Assembly (NCBI GenBank): GCA_940671915.1
Contig: CALNVZ010000429.1
Coordinates: 1-64,000 of the forward strand
Reading direction: 5' to 3'
Source of the DNA: Paracentrotus lividus
Taxonomy: Eukaryota; Echinodermata; Echinoidea; Camarodonta; Echinidae
DNA: 64,000 nucleotides
Under the pieces are notes generated by a model, which saw only the letters and a list, made by a program, of their open reading frames with translations, ran no database searches and was not told the DNA's origin. Below, piece by piece: positions 54,579 to 64,000 of the stretch (its first letter is position 1; every line of letters begins with the position of its first letter). A program made the position numbers and the translations under genes.

Positions 54579-57500
54579 TTAGGGAATGGTATGATGATGT
54601 GTTTGTGGTCTTGCAATTAGGTTTTCCACTATCCTCTTGTAAATGACTTTCTGCAGAAAGTCATAAGTGTTGGCTGCCTCCAAGGATAGTCTACCAGAGA
54701 AGAAGATGGACTTGAAACAAAGGTCCACCCCATGAATGAGGGATTTTGCTTCCAGAGCACAAATCGCAGATTACAAAGATTGCTCTGCTTGAGAATGTTG
54801 TCCCTAGTGCCAGACAAACGGCTGCTTCTGTTTTGATGTCTCTAAGTATTGAGGGAGATTTGTACAACCTGAAGAAATAGAAAATTAAGTTGCTCATTAC
54901 TTTTCAGAAAACATTACATGTGTAAACTAAGTAGATGGTCGATGTCAGGAATTGGTCATCCTGAAAGGTGGAGTTGTTACATGCACAATTTTTTGCCTCT
55001 GTTTTTTTTTAATGATATCTTAAGAACCTGATGTTGCTCTGGAGACAAACTAGGTGTCATTTCTTCCAAATGGTGTTAGCATTCTAATCATACCAGTTTT
55101 ATTAAGTTACAGGCAATAGAAAAGCAGTAAGAATAGAAAGAAGTACTCAGGTCAGGGGTTGTTAAAACAAACCTCATTGATTTTGAGTGAAACTGACTTT
55201 ACAATGCAAATTTTATGCGTTCTCTATACACAATGGTTGTTTCTGAACATCCGAAAGCTTGCCCGACATAACAACAGAAATGTATGCAAACTGGATTCCA
55301 ATTTTGTAGTTCAATTGCTACTAACCTGTCTTAAGGATACACTACTGTTAGCTGTTAATTATTAGTAAACCGCCTATTGACTAAAAGCCTAAGGGTTTTA
55401 CGGTAGGAAATGAGATCAAAAAGAATCACAAAGGCATTAACAAGCCTAGAATGTGGAGGTTTCCAACTTTCGACGTAATACAGATTGCGAAAAGTGATTT
55501 GTCCTGTGACGTCAGCCAAGGGAGTCGGCCATGAGGAGATTGGAAAAAGGAATTGAACAAAACAAACAATTCCATCAAGCTCATAGGCTATATGCAAAAC
55601 AAAAAAAAAGTATTTCCCAAATTAATATTGGTGTGCAAGTGAAACATCAAATGACCCCAATGGAAATAAGCTTGGCTGCTTTCAAGGGCTTTGGTTAATG
55701 CTTGAATGGGAGCTGCTTACTTTGTCCAATATCTTTGTCCCTCTGCTCACAGTGGATACTCTTGGCACTAACAGCTTCTCTAAAATCAATTTCTGTTATG
55801 TATGATGAATTTGATGTAAAATCGTTACTAGTTAGAATATATCCATAAAATCGCCTTTCCGTGATGTAAAATATGTCTGATATGCTTTTTGTCAAATTGC
55901 TCTCAACATTATTAGACAACAGTTGGAGATTCTGCATTCCATATATGAAGATTTTCTACCGGGCCGATGTCAACAAATGCCTTCACAGCTTCAGCCTTAC
56001 TCGACCTTATGGTGCGTTTACCGATTTTCTTTATCCCCGGCGGACGATGCAAGTAAGGCAACAAAGCCATTGCCTCTTTGACAGCTGCTCGGCAGGCACT
56101 GTCAGATAATGCTTGCAAAATTAGAGAGAAAGTAAATCAAATAAAACATTTAAACAAATAAAAATTAATAACAAAAAATAGAATATATTACGAATTTTCC
56201 ATAACCAAGTATAAATACCCCAACAGATTTAAATGTACCTGTATGTGATCCTAATTGACATTTTGAACATCATGAAAAAAAAAGTGAAGCATTTAAAGAA
56301 TAAGTGGAAAGCTCAAAGAAAGCATATGGCATGTGAGCCAGCCAAAAAGTGCATGGATGTCTCGCCTAAGCTGTTATGTGTACGTTTTATCTGTAAATGG
56401 TGCCCTTTGCAGAAAGGTAAGCGTGCAGTCGCATACTTTGAATTCAAAACCTTTAACTTAAAGATATATATATTTTTAAATGTTCTTACATAGGTGTGAT
56501 GTTTAATCATTCTGCCATGTTGGGTTATGCAACGTTGGCATACTGCAGGATGAGAGGGGCTATCTTGGGCCACTCAAGAAACAGCCGGTCTGCAGCAGCA
56601 GGATACAAATTCGAAAATCCTGCTGGATTAGAATAAATTCAAAAGTATTACAAGATTAATCCAATATCAATTGAAAGGGAAAAGCAATTTATTGGGTAAT
56701 TCCACAAGGAAAGTGGACATTTTATCAAAAATTTAATCTTCAAATAGGCTACATGCAAGGATCCAACCAAAAATCATTTTCTTTGTCTTTAATTTGGTTC
56801 TCTTCACATAACATGTAAGGCAGTATCAGAAGATGATATTGCTATTATTGTGCACAATGTACTATACATTGATTGGCGAAATATGGTTAAAATAAGCCTA
56901 GAGATACAATTCACCTGAAATGCCCACATAGAAATCAGCGGTCGGTGCTTGTTTTGGCCAGCACAATTAGTTCAAATTTTGTTGATGTTGAAAATACAAA
57001 TTAACTTGCTCATAATTTTCATTAGTGTCAAAGGCAGTGTTTATAATTTGCAAGGTGCATTGAAAACTATTATTCTTCATATCACTATGAAATATGAAGA
57101 ATAAACAGGATTGGGAGGAATTTTTATGATGACCCCTTTCCTGTGCTGTGTAGAAGCTCGATTAAATCAGACAAAATTCGACCCAAAATAAATCAGCACA
57201 CCAACCGTGACTAACTACCAATTTAATAAGCTCAGAGAAAACAATAAAGTAGGCAAACTCTGCTGACCTACTCATTTTCGTCATTAACAATTGTTTTTTT
57301 TTTCGTTTCACCTTCCTTGTGATCCTGTGTTTTTTACGGTTGAATAACTCTTCTCTGATATTGTCTTGGTATTCCTGTGAGTGTGCAGTGATTGTTTGGT
57401 TAGTACGATGTATTTGATATTGTTGTACCGTTCTTTATGACAAGAAACTTACTATTACATTCCATGGTCCTGTGGTGTGTCCAAAAAGTTCGTGGCCAAT

Positions 57501-58730
57501 ACTGATGGTGCATTTTCTGGTTTTCAGAAAGCTCACTCGACCCTCTTGTTTTACACAAAGTTTTCCCATGTTCGTCTGTCCGGTTATCCTTGGGGGCTCT
57601 AAAGTTATTCGTATTTCATAGACCACGTCTTTCTACAATAGAGTCATTCTTGCTCTGAAGTCATCTATCACAATGCAAAGACCATTTAGACATATGAAAA
57701 TTGACAGTACATTAACTAATTTTGTTACGATTATTAACTGGAAAAGGGAACGAAAAACAATCAATAGTTGGAAATTGTTTAATGGTAGATACCAAACCAA
57801 AGCTAATTCTTCATAATTTTTTAAAGTATACTATTACTGCACCTCCATCATGAAAATAAGAGACTTAATAATAAGATTATAATATAATAAAATAAAATAT
57901 ATAATACAATTCATATTTTTTATATGACTCTACACATACCTTGAAAACATGTCATATATGCAGTACATGTGAATAGGTTCAAAACATGTTGTAAGCTTGA
58001 CACTTAAATTACAGTTAAGTCTCCCATGCTATCGGTAGCTAGTTTTGTTGCCTTCTTCTTTGGTGGTCCAGCAATGACTTTTCTGCGCTCTCTTTCTGAC
58101 GTTAACTAATCGGTATTCCAAATAGCCAGATGCTTCTCGTTGCTCCCCAGCTGGTGAAAACATGCTTCCTGAAAGAGAAATGAAATTATTGTTCAACTCC
58201 TATAACTCTAATACGATTGGTACATGCTACTATGCAACCCTCATACCAAACTTCATAGCAACTCAGACTGGCGAATGCATCCCTACACATATATAATAGA
58301 TCTCAAAGTTAAAAAGCTAAAGCTAAAGCTACATGTATAAGTATTTGTGTCTTGCTGCACCCAATCTTTGCCAGGACGTAGCAAGACATGTGCAGGGTTA
58401 AATAAACATTTATCCCAAGGAATTGAAATATTCTAATTTTGTTCAATAAATTGTCTTTCTTGCTTAAATTGTGTGTTTTTGGTACTTTCTAATGCACTTC
58501 ATCCTTCGTGTAGAGGCATGATTTTCCATTAATTTGGAAGTTGTAAGAATATATTTGGAGAAAAAAACAAAAATATTTCAATCTACGAAAATCAACTGAA
58601 TTCAGTTACAATGATATTCAAATTTTACTCACATGCCCTTGTCTTATCTAATTTTGTTAGTGTCCTTGTTAGCTTAGGAAACTGTGACACCATGCTCTGG
58701 CAAGAGCCTTCCTTAACATCTGTAGGGGGC
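54579..58730 (-). pseudogene. Decayed multi-exon gene of an uncharacterised SAMD3-like family
   Basis: Candidate exons on the minus strand, in order: 58730-58633 (PPTDVKEGSCQSMVSQFPKL, donor GTGAGT); 58168-58029 (SPAGEQREASGYLEYRLVNV); 57632-57453 (KDVVYEIRITLEPPRITGQT, donor GTAAGT); 56622-56525 (FSNLYPAAADRLFLEWPKIA); 56104-55914 (SDSACRAAVKEAMALLPYLH, then SSKAEAVKAFVDI); a shifted continuation to 55730 (NVESNLTKSISDIFYI), donor GTAAGC; and 54856-54579 (TEAAVCLALGTTFSSRAIFV, then in another frame HGVDLCFKSIFFSGRLSLEA with YDFLQKVIYK). The motif order (a Y/FP-x-L ... G-Y-x-x-x-R-L-x-N-V-R block, EWP-x-x-x-P, ALLP-x-L, and a terminal CFK-x-x-F ... FLQK block) recalls uncharacterised SAMD3-like animal proteins. 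A stop at the first junction and at least two frame breaks indicate decay. Family naming is from memory and tentative. Confidence 0.5.
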
Positions 58731-60523
58731 CTGAATGAATCAAGGAAAATATTCGATCACATTACTAACATTCAATTCTCTCTCAATTAGAACAACAATT
58801 GAAAAAGTTTTATGATTTTCAATTTCATTAGTGGCTCGATTTTACTTTTCGTTTAATTGATGAACGGGCTGAGCTGGAAAGAAGATTAGTAGAAGATTGC
58901 GTGGTTTGCTATAGTGTCTCGTGATCTTTGTTTTATGTTTCTCTTGGTGAGGTTGGGGTTCCTATTGGGTGAGCGTGCGTGTCGGTGTGCGGAGTTAAAG
59001 TTAAACATTCACTTCACGTGACACGGTAAAATACATTTGAACAAGATTCTAAACAAAGTGGGAAGATAGACTTGTTCGTATATTTGATATCTGATGGGCT
59101 GAGCTATGGAGAGAGGAGGATGATTGGTGGTGCGTGCAAGTTTCCGTGTGACGTCGGTTCTTGATCTCCGAAGTCCATGGGGGCTCGTTGCTAGTGAGGG
59201 GATTGGTTTTAGTTAAGGACTTTTGCCAGAAATATTTGGATAACTCGTTTTGATTGGTCCAGAGTTTTTCCCTGTGCTAAAGTCCTATGTACAGAAATTG
59301 ATCTTTTGCCAGAACCAGTTTTTCTTGGCTAAAAAGAGTTTTTTAATTGCAACAGGGCCCCTTGGGCCTGGACTTCTTGTGCGAGTCTTTACTGCTGCAG
59401 GAACTGTTGTTGCCCATGCGCACCTTCGTGGGGCTCTCCCATAGCGGCGTTCCCCGGCGCCGGCCCCGGGGGATCTATTCGCTTCGGGTTGTCCAGACAA
59501 TATCTCAGGTCCATCACTCACTCGTGTATTTTAGTCTGCAGTTGGTCGCAGTGTCCGTATGCCGATCACTGTGGTCGTTTTTGGGGTGTAGAAACTTTCT
59601 AATTACGTATACTTTTTACAAAAAAAAAAAAATAAAGACCGTCCCTCACATACACAACGTTGTGTCTGACGTAAGTACGATTGGGGTGCTATGTGCTTGT
59701 CGCGAGTTACGAACTAAAAGTGTGCAGTTGTTATGGTATATCGCTTACCGTAAAGGGGTTCGCTTGTATTTATGAGTCTTGTCCAAGTATACCCATTGCT
59801 GTTCCAGTCTTGTCCATTTTCTACTTTCATAATGTATCCATGTTTGCGACGGCGGCGGGCTAGCTGTACCGTAGTTAATTTTTCGTTCAATTAAATTTAG
59901 CATAAATTATTAGCGCATTTTTTTTTACCTGAACCATTGCGCGCATGCGCAAAAGAATTGTCCAATAAGCAGCGCAGTCGCGCATCATCCTATGAAACCC
60001 GTCAATCGCAACTAATGCATTTAGTTATTCGACAACAACGTAATGTAGTAAAAGGGATCAAAGTAACTAGTTACCGACTAGTTTTCGAGTCAATTTTGCT
60101 TGACTAGGAAATCTAGTTGATTATTTAACTAGACTGTTTTAAGAGTGTAGTCTTAGAATATGCCCTTTGAGATACCTATCAATAATAAAGTATATAAATC
60201 AAATTGGGGAACTAAAATGTTTTGAGGGGAAAAGTATATGTTTTGTTAATGGGTAACATAATTAATTCAATAAAACATGTTGCAATTCCATTAAAATTGT
60301 AAAAGTGAGATTACAACACCACCGAAAGATATAAGGCCTACTATTCAAAAAATAAAAGACGCCCACAAAACAACCAAGTTTTAACTGCTTAGAGGGTGTA
60401 GATAATTTATATATGTGTTATTGCTCAGTAAATTTCTAATTCTTAAACAACAACATTTTGCAACTTTAACCAATTCATTATATGACATTCTAACACTACA
60501 AAAGTAGACCTAGGATACATGTA

Positions 60524-61078
60524 CACTGTTAAAAAAAAAAAAAAAAACAAGTTGTTTATAATCTAAAACAACTGCCTGTTAACCGGTGAATCGCACAGCA
60601 TTGTTTGAAAATTAAGCGACCTAGTTGTTTAATGGTTGTTTAAAATATCAACAGTATTGTTTAACGCTTCTCTCCAAAAATAAAAACGCTCCATTTTCTG
60701 GCTAACGCGGTCGGGTATCGAACTCACGACCCTTCGATTATAAGGCAGACGCTCTATCCACTGAGCCAACACATCATTACATGCATATTTAATGTTTGAG
60801 GCACAAGTCCTTCGCCATGATTGAAATGTTGAGCCGATTTCACCTTGCATGTAACGATTGATGCCATTAGCTCATGACTATCACGTGACATTTGCCTCGG
60901 CCTGTTTAAACAAAACTGTTTAATATCTAAACTCTAATCTCTAAACAGGTCTTTTTCAGGCTATAAAACCTCGCTTTTCCGGTTTTAAACAACTATGTTT
61001 AAATATTAAACAAGAATGTTTAACTTTTAAACCAACATTTTTTAAACAGCGAAATCTTTAAACCGCGTTCTAACAGTG
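60524..61078. mobile_element. 555-bp TA-flanked MITE carrying a tRNA-like sequence
   Basis: CACTGTTAAAAAAAAA at 60524 is mirrored by GCGTTCTAACAGTG ending at 61078; TA flanks both sides. TTGTTTAA/TTAAACAA words recur throughout. It is inserted in the right arm of the 46193 element. Confidence 0.75.
60691..60773 (-). tRNA. tRNA-like sequence or SINE head inside the 60524 MITE
   Basis: On the minus strand TGGCTCAGTGGATAGAGCG is a good A box and GAGTTCGATACCC a good B box, at normal spacing. The anticodon arm (CCTT-ATAATCG-AAGG) is short and the T arm is mispaired, so this is probably a tRNA-derived fragment, not a working tRNA. Confidence 0.5.
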
Positions 61079-62238
61079 TAGGTCTAACTGTTTGAATGAT
61101 AATATACACCAATAAAATAACCAAGTTTATAGTACTTTAAAACTTCAAACATAGCTTAGAGGTGCAGTTGCTAAGTAAAATGTTGTTGTTGCTACGGAAA
61201 TAACTTCTAATTCCTCAACAACCAAACATCATGATTCCAATCAAATGAATAGCACTATAGGGTACCACCTACTATTCAAATGATGAAATAAAATGACATA
61301 ATATTAAGTTTAAACTGCTTAAAAGCTCTAAGCACGATATAGAGGGGAGGTTGCTAGGTAAAATGTTGTTGTTGCTATGGAAATTTCTTCTGCATCTTCA
61401 AAGAATAAAAATATCAATGAATTTTATTAAAGTATTAAAGTTCCAAGTGTCTTTGGGAGTCCTGTTCATAGAAATCCCTACAAAATAGCCCAAGTTCAAA
61501 CTGGTTTTAAGCTGTAAATACGATTTACAGACATTATTGCTAGGTCAAATGTGGTTGCTAGGCAACATAATGTTCACCATGGATACTTAGAAATATGTCA
61601 TGTTTGAAATATTTCTAAGGTAAAAGGTTTTATGGTTGGTTTATTATAATATATACCCGTTCTACCTTGTTTTAAGTTCAAAATACGATTTACAGACATG
61701 GTTGCTAGGTAAAAAGTGGTTGCTAGGCAACATATTGTTTCCCATCGATGCTTAGAAATATGTTATCTTTGAAGTATTTTCTAAGGTGAAGGGTTTTTTA
61801 TGGTTGGTTTCTTTCAATATATACCTTCATTTGGCACCCTTTTATCCACGTGTATACAAATATTGTTAAATACAGTTGAATATATACAGATTTACAATAG
61901 TTTTGTCATATTTCCATGATGACAGGGGTTTCGTTTAGGTGATTTTTAACAAAATTTTGCATTGCAATTCATTCTTTATATGATATTTTTCTTTTTGTGT
62001 CATCCCTCTACAATCAATATCAACATATTTCAACCCTTAAAACTAAATTAGTTTCATTTTGTAACTTTAAATAGATAGAAAATCCATTTGGAATTGGAAA
62101 ATTCAACATTTGAGCAAGTGGGTAAATGGTTGCTAAGCAAAAATCTGTTGCTAGGCAAAAAAAAAATTGATTTTGAATTTACTTCAATTTTTTATAAAAT
62201 TGTAATTGAGCAATTTTCAGCTATATCTAAGGTGGTTT
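61079..62238. repeat. Right-arm units with GGTTGCTAGG motifs
   Basis: Complement of the left-arm units: GAGGTGCAGTTGCTAAGTAA (61157), GGAGGTTGCTAGGTAAAATG (61345), then paired GGTTGCTAGG motifs at 61550 and 61700, and GGTTGCTAAGC with GTTGCTAGGC at 62127-62155. Confidence 0.8.
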
Positions 62239-62516
62239 CAACATAGGGCAAGCCCCAAAAATGTCCAAAACTCTTAATCGGCCAATTGAATGACCCGTAA
62301 TGTAATATTCATAAATTGTGTCATAAAAATGGGCGTGGCCTATTCGAAGCTAGTTTCCATGGTGATGCTACAAGATGCCGCAACTTTTATGCTCATTTTC
62401 GAAAAATTCAGAAAATTTTCTTTAAAATAAGGTATCTTGTTGCTTTAATCCAGTCGGGTGCATTAAAGTACAAGAAATAAGCCTCTTTGGGGATTTTGGG
62501 GATCACCTATTACGTA

Positions 62517-63133
62517 TGACCAGCGTGGCACTGGCGCTTCAAAACAGACAAAGCTCAGCCGATGGCATGAGCACATAATATTACGTGGTCCGCAGCCTAT
62601 TGCTTAAGTTGTCTGTAAACTGATGATTAAAACGAATATATTTGTATTTCTAATCCAAAAACCACATTTGATAAATGCAAGAGGGCATAATATGACCAAA
62701 GGATAAATCAATCATTTAGGGTCAAACTGTTCCATTGACCTAAACTGCTGTAATGTCCACTGTGCTTATTCTTATTGTAGAAGTATTTGGGATATGAACT
62801 TTAATTCGATGATAGTGTACTATATAAAAAGCTGATCTATTTGAGTATAGAGAATTTATATAAAAGGTCAAAGGTCACACAGTCCAGTTATGTCATTCCG
62901 AGAATTGCTCAAAATTCAATCCTAATGATATCACGATTATAGGTATGTGTAAAGTATGAAATACCTGACTGTTGTGGTAGCTTTCAGCGATGAGTGATGT
63001 TATCATTTATTATAAAATATGCAGAAATTGGTAAAAAAAAGTTGAGGTGCAATAAAAGTCTGACACATAGATTAAAATCGACGAATAACCACAACAATGC
63101 GCCTTCCTCGTACATTGTCCAGACGTAATAAGA
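62517..63133. other. No gene recognised
   Basis: Contains words shared with 30100-30330 (CCACATTTGATAAATG/CCACATTCAATAAATG, ATCATTTAGG-TCAAA), so it is at least partly an old dispersed repeat. Confidence 0.45.
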
Positions 63134-63494
63134 GAGTTAAGGAAGTTTGAAAAGTCTCGTTGTACCTTATATGGGGATCCTCAAATTGGCAACATCAGCT
63201 TTAAAATGACCGATTTTATGGACAACTCTATATTTGTTTTGTACACAACTTTTCACATTTTCCGGATTTCCTTTCAAAATATCTCTTACCCCCTTCTGAG
63301 CTCAAAATATGTTTTGTGAAATATATTTTCCCATAACACATTTTGAGCTCAGAAGTAAATAAGACATATTTTGAAAGAAAATGGGGAAAATCTGAAAATT
63401 TGTGTACAAAACAATCGGCCATTTTGAAGCCGATGTTGCCAATTTGAGGATCTCCATAGATGGTACAACGAGACTCTTTAAACTTCCATAACTC
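63134..63494. mobile_element. 361-bp fold-back MITE, almost entirely palindromic
   Basis: GAGTTAAGGAAGTTTGAAAA with GTCTCGTTGTACC at 63134 is mirrored by GGTACAACGAGACTC and AAACTTCCATAACTC ending at 63494. The arms meet near 63315 (CTGAGCTCAAAATATG mirrored by CATTTTGAGCTCAG). Confidence 0.85.
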
Positions 63495-64000
63495 AATTAC
63501 TTTATAACCGATTTTGATGAAACTTTTTTTTTTTTTTTTTAATTGCTCCTCTCATTGTTCTCTTTTATAAAAGTAATTATTTGCTTGGGTTTTGGTCCCC
63601 TTTAAGAATCACTTTGATAGGCGAACATTTTGAAATTCAAATGCTACCATATTAAGAATATATCAAAGAAGATATTGTTTTCGAGTCCACCCCGGGATGA
63701 TGTCTAAAGCCTGCGTTGTTTGTATACGTGCTCCTCTTCTGTTTCATAGACACATATTATATTCAAGTAAGAAAACCATTCCATCCCTCTGATGAATCTT
63801 TAAACATGTTAAATGGAGAACCCGTGTTGAGGATAGTCACTACCTTTGCGCGCTTAAGAACCCACTGCACTAATTAATTAAGAAGGTCCATGTCACAAAA
63901 AAAAAAGTTTGGGAAAAGAGAAGGGCTGTTTTGAAATATGTACATGTTGTTGAATTTGAGCTACAAAGTTTTTACTCTTTAGATGTTCGGCACTTAAAAC
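63495..64000. other. No gene recognised at the right edge
   Basis: T run at 63524-63540 and A/T-rich DNA. Nothing I can support as coding. Confidence 0.5.

Larger units (their letters stand above)
52571..60147. mobile_element. 7.6-kb TA-flanked element carrying a decayed multi-exon gene
   Basis: CACTCTTAAAACAATCTAGT at 52571 is mirrored by the complement of CTAGACTGTTTTAAGAGTG ending at 60147, with TA on each side. Subterminal CTAGT/ACTAG words (TCTAGTCAAATCTGACTAG at the left, CCGACTAGTTTTCGAGTCAA at the right) add to the terminal similarity. It interrupts the right arm of the 46193 element: arm sequence resumes on both sides. The interior holds minus-strand exons (54579-58730) but no transposase that I recognise. 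Confidence 0.7.
46193..62509. mobile_element. Large inverted-repeat element with arms of about 2 kb and several later insertions
   Basis: Left arm 46193-48075 and right arm 52290-62509 (minus insertions) are complementary along their length. Outer words TAGGTGA, CTTTAATGCACCCGACTGG, GCTTTGAATAGACCACGCCC-like and GGGCTTGCCCTATGTTGAAA are mirrored at 62240-62509; the inner word ATATGATACGAGGT is mirrored between 47985 and 52375. TTACTTA and TTACGTA flank the ends (46186-46192 and 62510-62516), a possible 7-bp target duplication with one mismatch. Excluding insertions (52571-60147 and 60524-61078) the element is about 8.2 kb. Superfamily unknown; no transposase seen. Confidence 0.75.

Noticed and set aside
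56233..56416. Plus-strand frame ending KWCPLQK before a GTAAGC
   Set aside because: Opposite strand to the better-supported gene remnant around it, no acceptor partner, no recognisable motif.
58029..58168. Homology between this exon and the 12.9-kb gene (both contain TTTTCACCAGC)
   Set aside because: The shared word is short and the frames differ; treated as coincidence.
59250..59775. GC-rich overlapping ORFs on both strands (plus 142 codons, minus 78 codons)
   Set aside because: Open in several frames because of high local GC; no convincing splice pair or family motif. Could be a promoter-proximal CpG-rich patch, but unsupported.
46193..62509. Polinton/Maverick element
   Set aside because: Size and long inverted ends fit loosely, but no DNA polymerase, integrase, ATPase or protease frame is visible, and the interior is made of later insertions and minisatellites.

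Overview
Eukaryotic, animal-type DNA with very few genes. There are no bacterial-style operons or long ORFs; short exons carry GT/AG splice signals and lie in a dense mass of transposable elements (TEs). The many TAGGCCTA words, long G/C and A runs, and the repeat families with CAGTGGCGGATCC-type ends resemble sea urchin (echinoderm) genomes. That assignment is inference from style, not a database match. The longest ORFs are low-complexity or tandem-repeat artefacts.

Genes. (1) 4266-4848 (+): the last two exons of an unrecognised gene, in frame across the splice and followed by poly(A) signals. (2) 12928-15605 (-): a short gene of unknown function ending in a basic KRKRKK tail; its terminal exons join in frame, but the middle is unresolved. 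(3) 28194-22739 (-): five EGF-like exons, all phase 1-1. The first three match, in order, the EGF modules of Tie/TEK-type receptors; no kinase exons were found. (4) 58730-54579 (-): a decayed multi-exon gene resembling a family of uncharacterised (SAMD3-like) animal proteins, carried inside a 7.6-kb TA-flanked element.

Mobile elements dominate. 0-3 kb: a CACTG-ended element with arrays of a 20-bp palindrome and a nested TTAA-flanked MITE. 5-17 kb: TA-flanked fold-backs, hAT-like elements (one with a perfect 8-bp target duplication), a tandem duplication and a GTCACACTGAG-ended element. 20-36 kb: two TTAA-flanked piggyBac-like copies, each interrupted by a different insertion, so each copy shows the empty site of the other. 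The second holds a Tc1-like palindrome, which in turn holds a second CACTG element. 25-27 kb: a Penelope-like 3' fragment with a hammerhead-like motif, and a TTAA MITE nested in a TTAA MITE. 29-46 kb: four related TA-flanked elements whose terminal words are reiterated inside, a 1-kb 49-bp tandem array, fold-backs with minisatellite arms and a broken LINE. 46.2-62.5 kb: one large inverted-repeat element with arms of about 2 kb rich in CCTAGCAACC (X-box-like) motifs; the 7.6-kb pseudogene-bearing element lies in its right arm.

The window is best read as TE-rich intergenic and intronic DNA with a layered insertion history that can be ordered from the sequence itself. All exon calls come from reading frames and splice consensus seen by eye and need transcript support.
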